From positions 7,254,001 to 7,318,000 of the forward strand of contig CP109468.1 in NCBI GenBank assembly GCA_036227345.1: a DNA stretch of 64,000 nucleotides, written 5' to 3'. Shown piece after piece: positions 17,143 through 25,571 of the stretch. The notes below the pieces were generated by a model. The model did not search any database and was not told the origin of the DNA. It saw only the letters and a program-made list of their open reading frames with translations. Origin of the DNA: Streptomyces sp. NBC_01463. GTDB lineage: Bacteria > Actinomycetota > Actinomycetes > Streptomycetales > Streptomycetaceae. Within the stretch, counting starts at the first letter, position 1, and each line of letters starts with the position of its first letter. The translations under genes and the position numbers were made by a program.

Positions 17143-18444
17143 ATGAGTACCGAGGCGCAGCGCGCTCCCGTCCCGCCACGCCCGAGCACCCCGCCGTCGG
17201 CCGCGCCGGGCCACCCCGCTCCACCGCCCCGCCCCCGGACCCCGCCGGCCGGGCACCCGGCACCGGACGCCCCCGCGACGGGCCCGGCACCGCAGACCGC
17301 CCCGGCCCCGCCCGCTCCCCGCGCCCAGACCCCTGCCCGGCCGCTCTCCGCACCGCCGAAGCCGCCGACGACCGCGCCGCGGACTGATCCGACGACTGCC
17401 CCACCGGCCGCCGCCCCGCCCCCCGTGGAGACGACCGCGGAGCTCCGCCCCGCGCCCCCGGGCGGATGGGCGCAGGCGCCTTCGTCCTCCGTCGCCGCGC
17501 CCCTCCCGCCGCGCCCCGGAACGCCGCCCGCGGCGACCCGGCGGCGGCCCGTGGGCGCCGTGGAACTCGGCGGCCCCCCGGCCGGGCCCGCGCCGGGCGC
17601 CCCGTACGCCTACCGCCCCCCGCACGCCCACCCGCCGGCCGAGACGCCGGTGGAGACCACCACCCGGCTCCGGCCCGTGCGGACCCGGCGGCACACCTTC
17701 AGGGCCGCGGCCGCCGCCGTCTGCGTGGTGCTCGGACTCGGGCTGATCGGCGGGGCGGCCACCGGCAGCTGGCTGATCAGCGACTCGTCCGCCGATCCGG
17801 CCGCCCACAGCGCCTACACCGTGGGCCGCGACGCCTGGCACAGCATCCCCGTCGACACCCTCTTCCCGCGCACGCTGAAGGGCGACGGCGCGGGACCCGG
17901 CGGTGCCGACCGGGTCTGGACCAGGATCGCCGTGGCCCCGGACAGCGGCTGCACGGGCGCACTGGACCCGCTGCTCCTCAAGACGCTGCGCCCGGTCGGC
18001 TGCGCGCGCCTGCTCCGCGCCACGTACACCGACGCGACGAGCAGCAGCGTCACCACCGTCGGACTCGTCTTCACCCAGGCGGACTCCGAGGCCATGCGGG
18101 CGCTGAGCACCCGCTTCGCCACCGAGCACCTCGACGCCCGCACCGACCTGATGCCCCGCGGATACGCCGTCAAGGACACCCCCGCCGCCGCGTTCGGCGA
18201 CCGGCAGCGGGCCAGCTGGACCGTGCACGTGCTGACCGAGGTGCCCGTCGTGGTGTTCGCCGTCTCCGGATTCGCCGACGGCCGCAGCATGACCGACCCG
18301 CAGCCGGCCGAGAAGGCCATGACGGCCGACGCGACGACCGCCGCCGCCCAGGCCGGGCTCGGGCACGAGGCCAAGGGCGTGGCCGACCGGGTCGAGCGGG
18401 GACTGCGCAGAACCGTCGCCGACCTCACGGAGAAGTCCGAATGA
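17143..18444 (+). CDS. proline-rich single-pass membrane protein, partner of a mycosin-like protease
   Basis: A 433-residue protein. Residues 1-180 are an extremely Pro/Ala-rich cytoplasmic region; one membrane helix follows (about 187-212, FRAAAAAVCVVLGLGLIGGA), then an exported domain of about 220 residues with a Cys pair (SGCTGALDP, VGCARLL). No enzymatic motif was recognised. Its TGA overlaps the ATG of the subtilisin-like gene, so the two are made together and probably work together at the cell surface. Translation starts after GGGGGGCGG. Confidence 0.75.
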   Translation: MSTEAQRAPVPPRPSTPPSAAPGHPAPPPRPRTPPAGHPAPDAPATGPAPQTAPAPPAPRAQTPARPLSAPPKPPTTAPRTDPTTAPPAAAPPPVETTAELRPAPPGGWAQAPSSSVAAPLPPRPGTPPAATRRRPVGAVELGGPPAGPAPGAPYAYRPPHAHPPAETPVETTTRLRPVRTRRHTFRAAAAAVCVVLGLGLIGGAATGSWLISDSSADPAAHSAYTVGRDAWHSIPVDTLFPRTLKGDGAGPGGADRVWTRIAVAPDSGCTGALDPLLLKTLRPVGCARLLRATYTDATSSSVTTVGLVFTQADSEAMRALSTRFATEHLDARTDLMPRGYAVKDTPAAAFGDRQRASWTVHVLTEVPVVVFAVSGFADGRSMTDPQPAEKAMTADATTAAAQAGLGHEAKGVADRVERGLRRTVADLTEKSE

Positions 18445-19637
18445 GCCGCCGCGCCCGCCCCCGCAGACTCCTCGGTGCGGTCTGCGCCGCCACCGCGTTC
18501 GCGCTGCTGCCCGCGGTCCCGGCCGGGGCGGACACCATCCGGGCCGAGCAGTGGGGCCTGGACGCCCTCCACACCGACCGCGCCTGGCAGACCACGCGCG
18601 GCAAGGGCATCACCGTCGCCGTGGTCGACACCGGGGTCGACGGCACCGTCCCCGACCTGGTGGGCCAGGTCCTGCCCGGCAAGGACCTGATCGGCTTCGG
18701 CGCCGGACGCGGCGACCGGTCCTGGGCCAGGCACGGCACCGCGATGGCCGGGATCATCGCCGGCCGGGGCCACGGCACCGGACGCGAGGCGGGCGTCATC
18801 GGTATCGCTCCCGAGGCGAGGATCCTCCCCGTCCGGGTCATCCTCGAAGCGACCGACCCCGCCCGGGCCAAGGCCCGCAAGACCCGGGGCACCGCCCTCG
18901 CCGACGGCATCCGCTGGGCCGCCGACCACGGCGCCGACGTCATCAACCTCTCCCTCGGCGACGACAGCGAGTCGGCGCACCCCGAACCCGACGAGGACGC
19001 CGCCGTCCAGTACGCGCTGAAGAAGGGCGCCGTCGTCGTCGCCTCGTCCGGCAACGGGGGCGAGAAGGGCGACCACATCTCGTACCCCGCCGCCTACCCG
19101 GGCGTGATCGCCGTCGCCGCGGTCGACCGGTACGGCACCCACGCCTCGTTCTCCACCCGCCGCTGGTACGCCACGGTGAGCGCACCCGGGGACCACATCG
19201 TCGTCCCAGCGCCCGACCGCAAGTACTACGTGGAGTGGGGCACCTCCGCGGCCTCCGCGTTCGTCTCCGGCGCCGTCGCGCTGGTGCGTGCCGCCCATCC
19301 CGGTCTCTCACCGGCCCAGATCAGGAAGCTCCTCACCGACACCGCCCGCAGCTCCCCGCCGGCCGGCCGCGACGACGCGCGGGGCTACGGCATCGTCGAC
19401 CCGGCCGCCGCCATCGAGGCGGGCGGTGCGCTGCGGCCCGAGGGCCTGCGCACCGACTCCTCCGCGACCGGCTACCGCAAGCAGTACTTCGGTACCGGGC
19501 CCGCACCGGAGCGCGAGGACGACGGGCCCGCCGGCTGGCTGGCCCCGGCGGCAGGCGGTCTCGGGGCGGTCCTGCTGGCCCTCGCCGTCGTCCTGTGGCG
19601 TGGCCGGGGCGGCCGCCCGCCCGCCTTCCGCCGCTGA
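18441..19637 (+). CDS. S8 subtilisin-like serine protease, mycosin type
   Basis: A 398-residue exported protease. A signal peptide (about 1-30, LLGAVCAATAFALLPAVPAGA) is followed by the catalytic Asp63 in VVDTGVDG, His98 in RHGTAMAG, oxyanion Asn205 in SSGNGG, and Ser269 in WGTSAASAFVSG. A C-terminal membrane helix (about 366-386) and a basic tail anchor it, as in mycosins that accompany type VII secretion. No other ESX gene (EccB-E, WXG100) is in the window, so calling it secretion-linked would be a guess. It overlaps the preceding gene by 4 bases. Confidence 0.9.
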   Translation: MSRRARPRRLLGAVCAATAFALLPAVPAGADTIRAEQWGLDALHTDRAWQTTRGKGITVAVVDTGVDGTVPDLVGQVLPGKDLIGFGAGRGDRSWARHGTAMAGIIAGRGHGTGREAGVIGIAPEARILPVRVILEATDPARAKARKTRGTALADGIRWAADHGADVINLSLGDDSESAHPEPDEDAAVQYALKKGAVVVASSGNGGEKGDHISYPAAYPGVIAVAAVDRYGTHASFSTRRWYATVSAPGDHIVVPAPDRKYYVEWGTSAASAFVSGAVALVRAAHPGLSPAQIRKLLTDTARSSPPAGRDDARGYGIVDPAAAIEAGGALRPEGLRTDSSATGYRKQYFGTGPAPEREDDGPAGWLAPAAGGLGAVLLALAVVLWRGRGGRPPAFRR

Positions 19638-19644
19638 ACCTCCC

Positions 19645-20559
19645 TCACCCCGCCCGCACCACCCCCACCGCCGCCCTCGCCACCGACTCGACGAGCGCGA
19701 TCCCCGTCTCCTTGCTCGCCTGACCGCCGGAGAGCACCGCCACCAGCACGGTGTGCCCGCCGGCCGTCACCTGCCCGATGCTGTTGACGTTCCACAGCCC
19801 GGTGGCGGTGCGCGGCATCCAGCCGTTCTTCAGCGCCCAGTCGCTGCCCGCCGCCGACACCCCCCACTGCTGGTCCGCCTCGACCTGAGCCATCAGCCCC
19901 CGCAGATACGTCCGGGACGCCGCGCCGAGCTCCGCGTCCGCCTCCGTGCCGAACACCGCCTCCAGCAGCGTCAGCTGGTCGGCCGCGGTGGTCCGGGTCA
20001 GCCCCCAGGCCTGCGCGGCCGTCGTCCCGGTCAGCCCGAGCCGCGCGTTGGCGGCGTCGAGACCGGCCGCCCCGCCCACCGCCGCCAGCAGCGCGGTCGC
20101 GGAGTCGTTGTCGCTCCGCTCGATCATCGCGACCGCGTGAGCGCGCTCGCCCACGGTCAGTTCACGCCCCTCGTCCTGGGCCCGCAGCAGCAGCGCCGCG
20201 AGGATGTCGACCTTGACGATGCTCGCCGTGTCGTACGAGGCGTCCGCGCCCCCGTACACGGCCCGCGTCCCGGTGCCGGTGTCCAGCACCGCCACCGACA
20301 CCGCACCCGAACCCGTCAGCAGCGGCTCGACGGCCGCCGCCAGTTCCGTGTCGCGATCCACCACCGGCTCCTCGCCCGTCGCCGCCGCGGCCGGTGCGGT
20401 CGCGGCCGGTGACCCGGACGATACGGAAGCCGCGGCGGCGGGCGCGTGATCCGGCGACCGGCCGGTGAGGTACGCGCCGCCGGCGGCCGATCCCGCCAGG
20501 ACGGCCACGGCCGCCACGGAGGCGGACACGGCGGATCTGCGGACTCGGTGTCGGGACAT
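19645..20559 (-). CDS. class A beta-lactamase-related serine hydrolase
   Basis: A 304-residue protein with an N-terminal signal or anchor helix (about 9-32) and a low-complexity linker. Serine-hydrolase motifs are in order: Ser113-x-x-Lys116 in TASIVKVD, Ser149-Asp150-Asn151 in ERSDNDSA, and Lys244-Asn-Gly in LKNGWM replacing KTG. It lacks the omega-loop glutamate pattern of true beta-lactamases as far as can be seen, so a peptidoglycan-related or esterase-like role is more likely. TAGCGT ends 7 bases before the ATG, which suggests a leaderless mRNA and supports this start. Confidence 0.83.
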   Translation of the reverse strand: MSRHRVRRSAVSASVAAVAVLAGSAAGGAYLTGRSPDHAPAAAASVSSGSPAATAPAAAATGEEPVVDRDTELAAAVEPLLTGSGAVSVAVLDTGTGTRAVYGGADASYDTASIVKVDILAALLLRAQDEGRELTVGERAHAVAMIERSDNDSATALLAAVGGAAGLDAANARLGLTGTTAAQAWGLTRTTAADQLTLLEAVFGTEADAELGAASRTYLRGLMAQVEADQQWGVSAAGSDWALKNGWMPRTATGLWNVNSIGQVTAGGHTVLVAVLSGGQASKETGIALVESVARAAVGVVRAG

Positions 20560-20645
20560 GGTCCGGACGCTAGGGACCGCGGCTGGGAGCGGGCTGGGTC
20601 CGACCTGTCGGACGGATGAGAATGCCCAGGCACTACGCTCGCCCT

Positions 20646-21374
20646 GTGGCGCAGAAGAACATTCCGGACCCCGGATACTCCGACGACGACGGCACGGCCG
20701 ACCCCGCCCTGACCGCGGCACTCACCGCCTGGGCCGCCGACCGCAAGGCCGTCGCCCCCGTGCTCGAAGCACTCAAGGGGGCCCGGCTCCTCGTCCCCGT
20801 GGTGGCGGTCCTCGGCGAGGTGGAGGAGGACGAGAACGGACTGCGCCGCGAGAAGACCAGCGACATGGCGGTCCCCACCCTCCAGGCCGGTGACCGCCGA
20901 GCCCTGCCCGCCTTCACCTCCACCGCCTCGCTGGCCCGCTGGGACCCGCAGGCGCGCCCCGTCGCCGTACCCCTGCACCAGGCGCTGCAGGCAGCCGTGC
21001 ACGAGAAGGCCGACACCGTGGTGCTCGACCTCGCCGGGCCGGTGGCCTTCGAGGTGACCGGTTCCGCCCTGCTCGCCCTCGCCGAGGGCCGCAGCAGCGC
21101 CGACCCGCTCGACGACCCCGCCGTCACCGCGGCGGTACGCGACGCCGTCGCCGCCGAACCCGCGGTGCTCCGCGCCCACCTCGGACCGGGCCGCGCCGAC
21201 GGCACCCTCGCTCTCGTGCTGGCGGACGGCGCCGATCCCGCCGAGGCGGCGGGCCGGGTCGCGCGGTCGCTGGCGGCGGACGAGGTGCTCCGCGCCCGGC
21301 TGGTCCGTGGTCTGGACCTCGCGCTGCTCCCGGCCGGCGCGCACACACCGGGTGAGCCCCTGTTCACGCGCTGA
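20646..21374 (+). CDS. SseB-family protein
   Basis: A 242-residue protein with the SseB N-terminal domain (LLVPVVAVLGEVEEDENGLRREKTSDMAVPTL, then RALPAFTSTASLARW and RPVAVPL) and an SseB-C-like second half. The molecular function in actinobacteria is not known. The GTG at 20646 is preferred over an upstream ATG at 20616 because a TACGCT -10 box (20634-20639) places the transcript start at the GTG itself, i.e. a leaderless mRNA. It is divergent from the serine hydrolase. Confidence 0.82.
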   Translation: MAQKNIPDPGYSDDDGTADPALTAALTAWAADRKAVAPVLEALKGARLLVPVVAVLGEVEEDENGLRREKTSDMAVPTLQAGDRRALPAFTSTASLARWDPQARPVAVPLHQALQAAVHEKADTVVLDLAGPVAFEVTGSALLALAEGRSSADPLDDPAVTAAVRDAVAAEPAVLRAHLGPGRADGTLALVLADGADPAEAAGRVARSLAADEVLRARLVRGLDLALLPAGAHTPGEPLFTR

Positions 21375-21464
21375 TCACCCGACCGGCCCAACGCGCGCGA
21401 CGCGACCGAGGGCCGGAGAATTGCGAAGAAATCGGACGATCTTCGATCTTCGCGAGGTGGTCGT

Positions 21465-22169
21465 ATGCAGACGCGGACAGTTGTGTCGGAGTTCCTCGGC
21501 ACACTGCTGCTGGTGTTCTTCGCCGTCGGAGCCGCGGTATTGGGCGTCCAGTACATCGGGACGGTCGGCATCGCGCTGGCCTTCGGCTTCGTGCTTCTCG
21601 CCCTCGCCTACGCGCTCGGCCCGATATCCGGCTGCCATCTCAACCCGGCTGTGACGCTGGGGATGCTGACGGCCCGGCGGATCGACGTGCGGACGGCGGT
21701 GACGTACTGGATCGCGCAGTTCCTCGGCGGCATCGCCGGCGCGGCCCTGCTGTTCCTGCTCGCCAAACAGGTGCCCGGTCTGAAGACGAGCGGCAAGTTC
21801 GGCAGCAACGGCTACGGCGACCGCTCGGACGTGCACATCAACGTCGGCGGTGCCTTCCTCGCCGAGGTGATGCTCACGTTCCTGCTGGTCTTCGTCGTGC
21901 TCGCGGTGACCCACAAGGTCGCGGTCATCGGCTTCGACGGTCTGCCCATCGGGCTCTCGCTCGCGGTGATCCACCTGGTCGGCATCCCGCTCACGGGCAC
22001 CTCGGTCAACCCGGCGCGGAGTCTGGGCCCGGCGCTGTTCGCGGGCGGCGCGGCACTCTCCCAGCTCTGGCTCTTCCTGATCGCCCCTCTCATCGGCGGG
22101 GTGATCGCGGCGCTCGCCCACCGGCTGACCCACCCCGTCACCCGTTCGGAGCAGTCCGTGCCGGCCTGA
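21465..22169 (+). CDS. MIP-family aquaporin/glycerol channel
   Basis: A 234-residue channel with six membrane helices and the two half-helix motifs GCHLNPAVTLG (about residue 63) and SVNPARSLGPAL (about 186). The conserved Arg after the second NPA is present. The His in the fifth helix (VIHLVGIPLTGTSVNPAR) and short loops fit a water channel of the AqpZ group better than GlpF. GAGGTGGTC precedes the ATG. It is followed by a strong bidirectional terminator. Confidence 0.9.
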   Translation: MQTRTVVSEFLGTLLLVFFAVGAAVLGVQYIGTVGIALAFGFVLLALAYALGPISGCHLNPAVTLGMLTARRIDVRTAVTYWIAQFLGGIAGAALLFLLAKQVPGLKTSGKFGSNGYGDRSDVHINVGGAFLAEVMLTFLLVFVVLAVTHKVAVIGFDGLPIGLSLAVIHLVGIPLTGTSVNPARSLGPALFAGGAALSQLWLFLIAPLIGGVIAALAHRLTHPVTRSEQSVPA

Positions 22170-22183
22170 TCCGGCCACCGACG

Positions 22184-22221
22184 CCGTGAGCCCCCTGCCG
22201 GGTCGGGCAGGGGGCTCACGG
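22184..22221. terminator. bidirectional terminator between aquaporin and DUF1844 genes
   Basis: A near-perfect stem of 16 base pairs (CCGTGAGCCCCCTGCC with GGCAGGGGGCTCACGG) between two convergent genes. Confidence 0.85.
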
Positions 22222-22253
22222 ACGGTAAGAAAGGGAAGAAGGGGCGGGCGGGC

Positions 22254-22616
22254 TCAGCCGAAGACCGGGCCGGTGTACTTCTCGCCCGGCCCGTGGCCCG
22301 GCTCGTCCGGCACGACCGAGGCCTCGCGGAACGCCAGCTGCAGGGACTTCAGACCGTCGCGCAGCGGAGCCGCGTGGAAGGAGCTGATCTCCGTGGTGCT
22401 CGCGTCCAGGAGGCCGGCCAGCGCGTGGACCAGCTTGCGGGCCTCGTCGAGGTCCTTGTGCTCGTCGCCGTCCTCGGTCAGGCCGAGCTTCACGGCGGCG
22501 GCGCTCATCAGATTGACGGCGACCGTCACGATCACCTCGACGGCGGGCACCTCCGCGATGTCGCGGGCCATCTCGTCGAAGCCGGGGGAATCACTGGTGG
22601 GGGTCGCGTCACTCAT
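22254..22616 (-). CDS. DUF1844 family protein
   Basis: A 120-residue soluble helical protein. VAVNLMSAAAVKLGLTED and EARKLVHALAGLLDA match the DUF1844 pattern found next to infC in many actinobacteria. No catalytic residues or membrane segments are visible and the function is unknown. It is divergent from the infC operon. Confidence 0.85.
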   Translation of the reverse strand: MSDATPTSDSPGFDEMARDIAEVPAVEVIVTVAVNLMSAAAVKLGLTEDGDEHKDLDEARKLVHALAGLLDASTTEISSFHAAPLRDGLKSLQLAFREASVVPDEPGHGPGEKYTGPVFG

Positions 22617-22725
22617 GCGCCATACGATAGGCCCACGGCGGCGCCGCCCCGTCGCCGGGAGCCGCGCCCCGGCCCCCGCCGCCGTGGCCCCGGGCGCAAG
22701 GTTCGCACCACCCCGGGGGAGCTGC

Positions 22726-23024
22726 TAACCTTGTGTAACGACCGGCTGGGCATCTATGTGCCCGGCCCACAAGTGGAGGCTCCGATCTCCCACCTGACCG
22801 TCCCCAGGACGGCGGGTCACCGGTCAGGTGGCGCCCATCGTTCCGTACGGACGATGGAGCCGCCCGATGCGCCCCGCGGTTGACCGCGGCGGTGTTCCGG
22901 TTGTTCAGGAGCCCCGCCTGTGTCCCGACGGGGCATTTTTCATGGCCTCGCACGGTTGGTCTGTCGAAACAGACGTTACGTGGCTGTCCGCCAGGCGGCC
23001 GCGTGGTGCTACCGAGGAGGATCC
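22726..23024 (+). ncRNA. structured 5' leader of the infC-rpmI-rplT operon
   Basis: A TAACCT -10 box at 22726-22731 (with TG before it) could start a leader of nearly 290 bases. It holds consecutive stems: 22790-22831 (11 perfect pairs, CCACCTGACCG with CGGTCAGGTGG), a competing small stem 22798-22812, 22835-22857, 22874-22889 (CCGCGG, loop TTGA), and a terminator at 22911-22940. Overlapping alternative stems plus a terminator are typical of transcription attenuation. No ribosomal-protein-leader family could be assigned by eye. Confidence 0.65.
22911..22940 (+). terminator. intrinsic terminator within the infC leader (attenuator)
   Basis: GCCCCG and CGGGGC enclose a 12-base loop and are followed by A and five T residues, about 85 bases before the infC coding region. 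The upstream gene is divergent, so it can only act on the infC transcript. Confidence 0.7.
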
Positions 23025-23690
23025 ATCAGCGCCGAGCCCCGCATCAACGACCGGATTCGCGTACCCGAGGTGCGACTTGTCGGTCCCAGCGGCGAGCAGG
23101 TCGGGATTGTTCCGCTTGCCAAGGCCCTGGAACTCGCACAGGAGTACGACCTCGACCTGGTCGAGGTGGCGGCTACCGCCCGTCCGCCCGTGTGCAAGCT
23201 CATGGACTACGGGAAGTTCAAGTACGAGTCGGCCATGAAGGCCCGTGAGGCGCGCAAGAACCAGGCGCACACGGTCATCAAGGAGATGAAGCTCCGGCCG
23301 AAGATCGACCCGCACGACTATGACACCAAGAAGGGTCACGTCGTTCGGTTCCTCAAGCAGGGCGACAAGGTCAAGATCACGATCATGTTCCGTGGTCGTG
23401 AGCAGTCCCGCCCGGAGCTGGGCTTCCGACTGCTCCAGCGTCTCGCTTCGGACGTGGAGGAACTCGGCTTCATCGAGTCCAACCCGAAGCAGGACGGCCG
23501 GAACATGATCATGGTTCTGGGCCCGCACAAGAAGAAGACCGAAGCCATGGCCGAGGCCCGCGAGGCCCAGGCCGCCCGCAAGGCGGAGCGTCAGGGATAC
23601 ACCCCCGACGCCGAGGCTGCGGACGAGGCTCCCGAGGCTCCGGCCGAGGCGACCTCCGAGGCTCCGGCCGAGACACCTTCCGAGGCGTGA
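23025..23690 (+). CDS. infC: translation initiation factor IF-3, probable AUC start
   Basis: IF-3 binds the 30S subunit, prevents 50S joining and checks the start codon. The N domain begins [20 protein letters not shown] and the C domain contains [14 protein letters not shown] and [16 protein letters not shown]; an Ala/Glu-rich tail of about 35 residues follows, as in other streptomycetes. The start is set at ATC 23025 because GAGGAGG (23014-23020) lies 4 bases before it and no ATG, GTG or TTG is near. Pipelines tend to choose a far-upstream GTG. A rare start codon is the known basis of IF-3 autocontrol in E. coli (AUU), so the same logic is likely here. Confidence 0.9.
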   Translation: MSAEPRINDRIRVPEVRLVGPSGEQVGIVPLAKALELAQEYDLDLVEVAATARPPVCKLMDYGKFKYESAMKAREARKNQAHTVIKEMKLRPKIDPHDYDTKKGHVVRFLKQGDKVKITIMFRGREQSRPELGFRLLQRLASDVEELGFIESNPKQDGRNMIMVLGPHKKKTEAMAEAREAQAARKAERQGYTPDAEAADEAPEAPAEATSEAPAETPSEA

Positions 23691-23749
23691 CCTCCGGGGG
23701 CCGCCATCCAGGCGCCCCCGGGTCCCCCCGGAATCCCACCAAGATCTGA

Positions 23750-23785
23750 CGCCCCTGCAGCCCGGTGCCCGCACCGGGAGGGGCG
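23750..23785 (+). promoter_or_regulatory. hairpin before rpmI
   Basis: A two-part stem (CGCCCCT/AGGGGCG outside, CCCGGTGC/GCACCGGG inside, with a GCAG bulge) in the infC-rpmI gap. It lacks a T run and ends 26 bases before rpmI, so it may be an L20-type translational control site or an RNA-stability element. Confidence 0.4.
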
Positions 23786-23810
23786 CCACTGACGAGGAGA
23801 GAACGGCGCG

Positions 23811-24005
23811 ATGCCGAAGAACAAGACGCACAGCGGTGCCAGCAAGCGCTTCAAGATCACCGGCTCCGGCAAGGTGCTCCGCGAGAGGGCCGGCAAGCGC
23901 CACCTTCTCGAGCACAAGTCGTCCAAGAAGACCCGCTCGCTGACCGGCACGGTCGTCGTGGCTCCGGCCGACGCCAAGAAGATCAAGAAGCTTCTCGGCA
24001 AGTGA
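23811..24005 (+). CDS. rpmI: 50S ribosomal protein L35
   Basis: A 64-residue very basic protein, the normal length for bL35, starting [22 protein letters not shown] and containing the [12 protein letters not shown] core. It lies between infC and rplT, its conserved place in bacteria. GAGGAGAG precedes the ATG. Confidence 0.98.
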   Translation: MPKNKTHSGASKRFKITGSGKVLRERAGKRHLLEHKSSKKTRSLTGTVVVAPADAKKIKKLLGK

Positions 24006-24112
24006 GGCCGTCGTCCCCGGTGACACCTGGGACACGCCCTCGATCCGACCGGGACCAATTCGTTTCCGGGCCGTGTGAGTACGACCACGGCCCCGCTACA
24101 AGGAGTTAACAA

Positions 24113-24496
24113 GTGGCACGCGTCAAGCGGGCAGTCAACGCCCACAAGAAGCGCCGGGCAATTCTCGAGGCCGCCAGCGGTTACCGCGGTCAGCGCTCGC
24201 GCCTGTACCGCAAGGCCAAGGAGCAGGTCACCCACTCCCTGGTCTACAACTACAACGACCGCAAGAAGCGCAAGGGCGACTTCCGTCAGCTGTGGATCCA
24301 GCGCATCAACGCCGCTGCCCGCCAGAACGGCATGACGTACAACCGCCTCATCCAGGGTCTGAAGGCCGCCAACATCGAGGTGGACCGCAAGATCCTGGCC
24401 GAGCTCGCGGTCAACGACGCCAACGCGTTCGCCGCTCTCGTCGAGGTTGCCCAGAAGGCCCTCCCGAGCGACGTCAACGCCCCGAAGGCCGCCTGA
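24113..24496 (+). CDS. rplT: 50S ribosomal protein L20
   Basis: A 127-residue bL20, with the long basic N-terminal helix ([20 protein letters not shown]) and the globular part containing [19 protein letters not shown]20 is required for early 50S assembly and in several bacteria represses its own operon. The GTG at 24113 follows AAGGAG. Confidence 0.98.
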   Translation: MARVKRAVNAHKKRRAILEAASGYRGQRSRLYRKAKEQVTHSLVYNYNDRKKRKGDFRQLWIQRINAAARQNGMTYNRLIQGLKAANIEVDRKILAELAVNDANAFAALVEVAQKALPSDVNAPKAA

Positions 24497-24523
24497 TCCA
24501 GGCCGCACTTCTTGGCTTCTGAG

Positions 24524-24558
24524 CCGGACCCGCAGGCGCTCGCCGTCTGCGGGTCCGG
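24524..24558 (+). terminator. terminator after rplT
   Basis: A perfect 12-base-pair stem (CCGGACCCGCAG with CTGCGGGTCCGG), 28 bases after the rplT stop. Confidence 0.8.
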
Positions 24559-24606
24559 TGCGTTGCAGCCGGACCTTTTCGTCACGCAGAGAGGCTCGCC
24601 GCCGAC

Positions 24607-25449
24607 ATGGGCACCCCCGAACTGATCTCCCCGCGATCGCCACGGGTCGCCGCCGCCCGGCGGCTGGCCAGGCGCAACTTCCGCGGCAAGGAGCGCAGGT
24701 TCATCGCCGAGGGGCCGCAGGCCGTGCGCGAGGCCGCCGACCACCGCGGCAGCGACGGTGAGCCCACGCTCATCGAGCTGTTCGCCACCGTCGAGGCCGC
24801 CGAACGGTACGAGGCCATCGTCGACGCCGCCCACGCGGCCGGTGCCCGGGTGCACCTCGCCGACAGCGAGGTGCTGGCCGATGTGTCGCAGACCGTCACC
24901 CCGCAGGGCCTGATCGGCGTCTGCCGCTTCCTCGACACCCCGTTCGACGCGGTGCTCGCCGCGCGGCCGAAGCTGGTCGCCGTCCTGGCCAACGTCCGCG
25001 ACCCCGGCAACGCCGGCACGGTGCTGCGCTGCGCCGACGCCGCGGGCGCCGACGCGGTCGTCCTCACCGACGCCTCCGTCGACCTGTACAACCCCAAGTC
25101 GGTGCGCGCGTCCGTCGGTTCGCTCTTCCATCTGCCGGTCGCCGTCGGCGTACCCGTCGAGCAGGCCGTGCGCGGGCTCCGGGACGCGGGCGTGCGCATC
25201 CTCGCCGCCGACGGCGCGGGTGAGGACGACCTCGACGACGAACTCGACGCCGGCACCATGGGCGGACCCACCGCCTGGGTCTTCGGCAACGAGGCCTGGG
25301 GCCTGCCCGAGGAGACCCGGGCGCTCGCCGACGCCGTCGTGCGCGTGCCGATCCACGGCAAGGCCGAGAGCCTCAACCTCGCCACCGCCGCCGCCGTCTG
25401 CCTGTACGCCTCCGCGCGCGCCCAGCGCTCGCGCCCCGGCGCCGTCTGA
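24607..25449 (+). CDS. SpoU/TrmH-family RNA 2'-O-methyltransferase
   Basis: A 280-residue SPOUT enzyme. An N-terminal substrate-binding region (RNFRGKERRFIAEGPQAVREA) is followed by the knotted domain with motif 1 NVRDPGNAGTVLRCADAAG, motif 2 VFGNEAWGLP and motif 3 VPIHGKAESLNLATAAAV. It should methylate ribose in rRNA or tRNA; its place after rplT fits 23S rRNA. ATG at 24607 follows GAGAGG. Confidence 0.9.
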   Translation: MGTPELISPRSPRVAAARRLARRNFRGKERRFIAEGPQAVREAADHRGSDGEPTLIELFATVEAAERYEAIVDAAHAAGARVHLADSEVLADVSQTVTPQGLIGVCRFLDTPFDAVLAARPKLVAVLANVRDPGNAGTVLRCADAAGADAVVLTDASVDLYNPKSVRASVGSLFHLPVAVGVPVEQAVRGLRDAGVRILAADGAGEDDLDDELDAGTMGGPTAWVFGNEAWGLPEETRALADAVVRVPIHGKAESLNLATAAAVCLYASARAQRSRPGAV

Positions 25450-25571
25450 ACCACCCGTACCACCGCTTCCCGGCCCGGCGCGCCCGCAGGGTGTCGCTCC
25501 GTCACCGGCGACTAGTAGGGTGACGAACTCGGGGGCCCACTGCACCGGTTCGAGAGGTGGGGTACGGGAAG

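Noticed and set aside
22920..23024. Starting infC at the upstream GTG (22920) or at other in-frame codons
   Set aside because: This would place the start inside the terminator hairpin and add about 35 residues not found in IF-3; the ribosome site points to ATC 23025.
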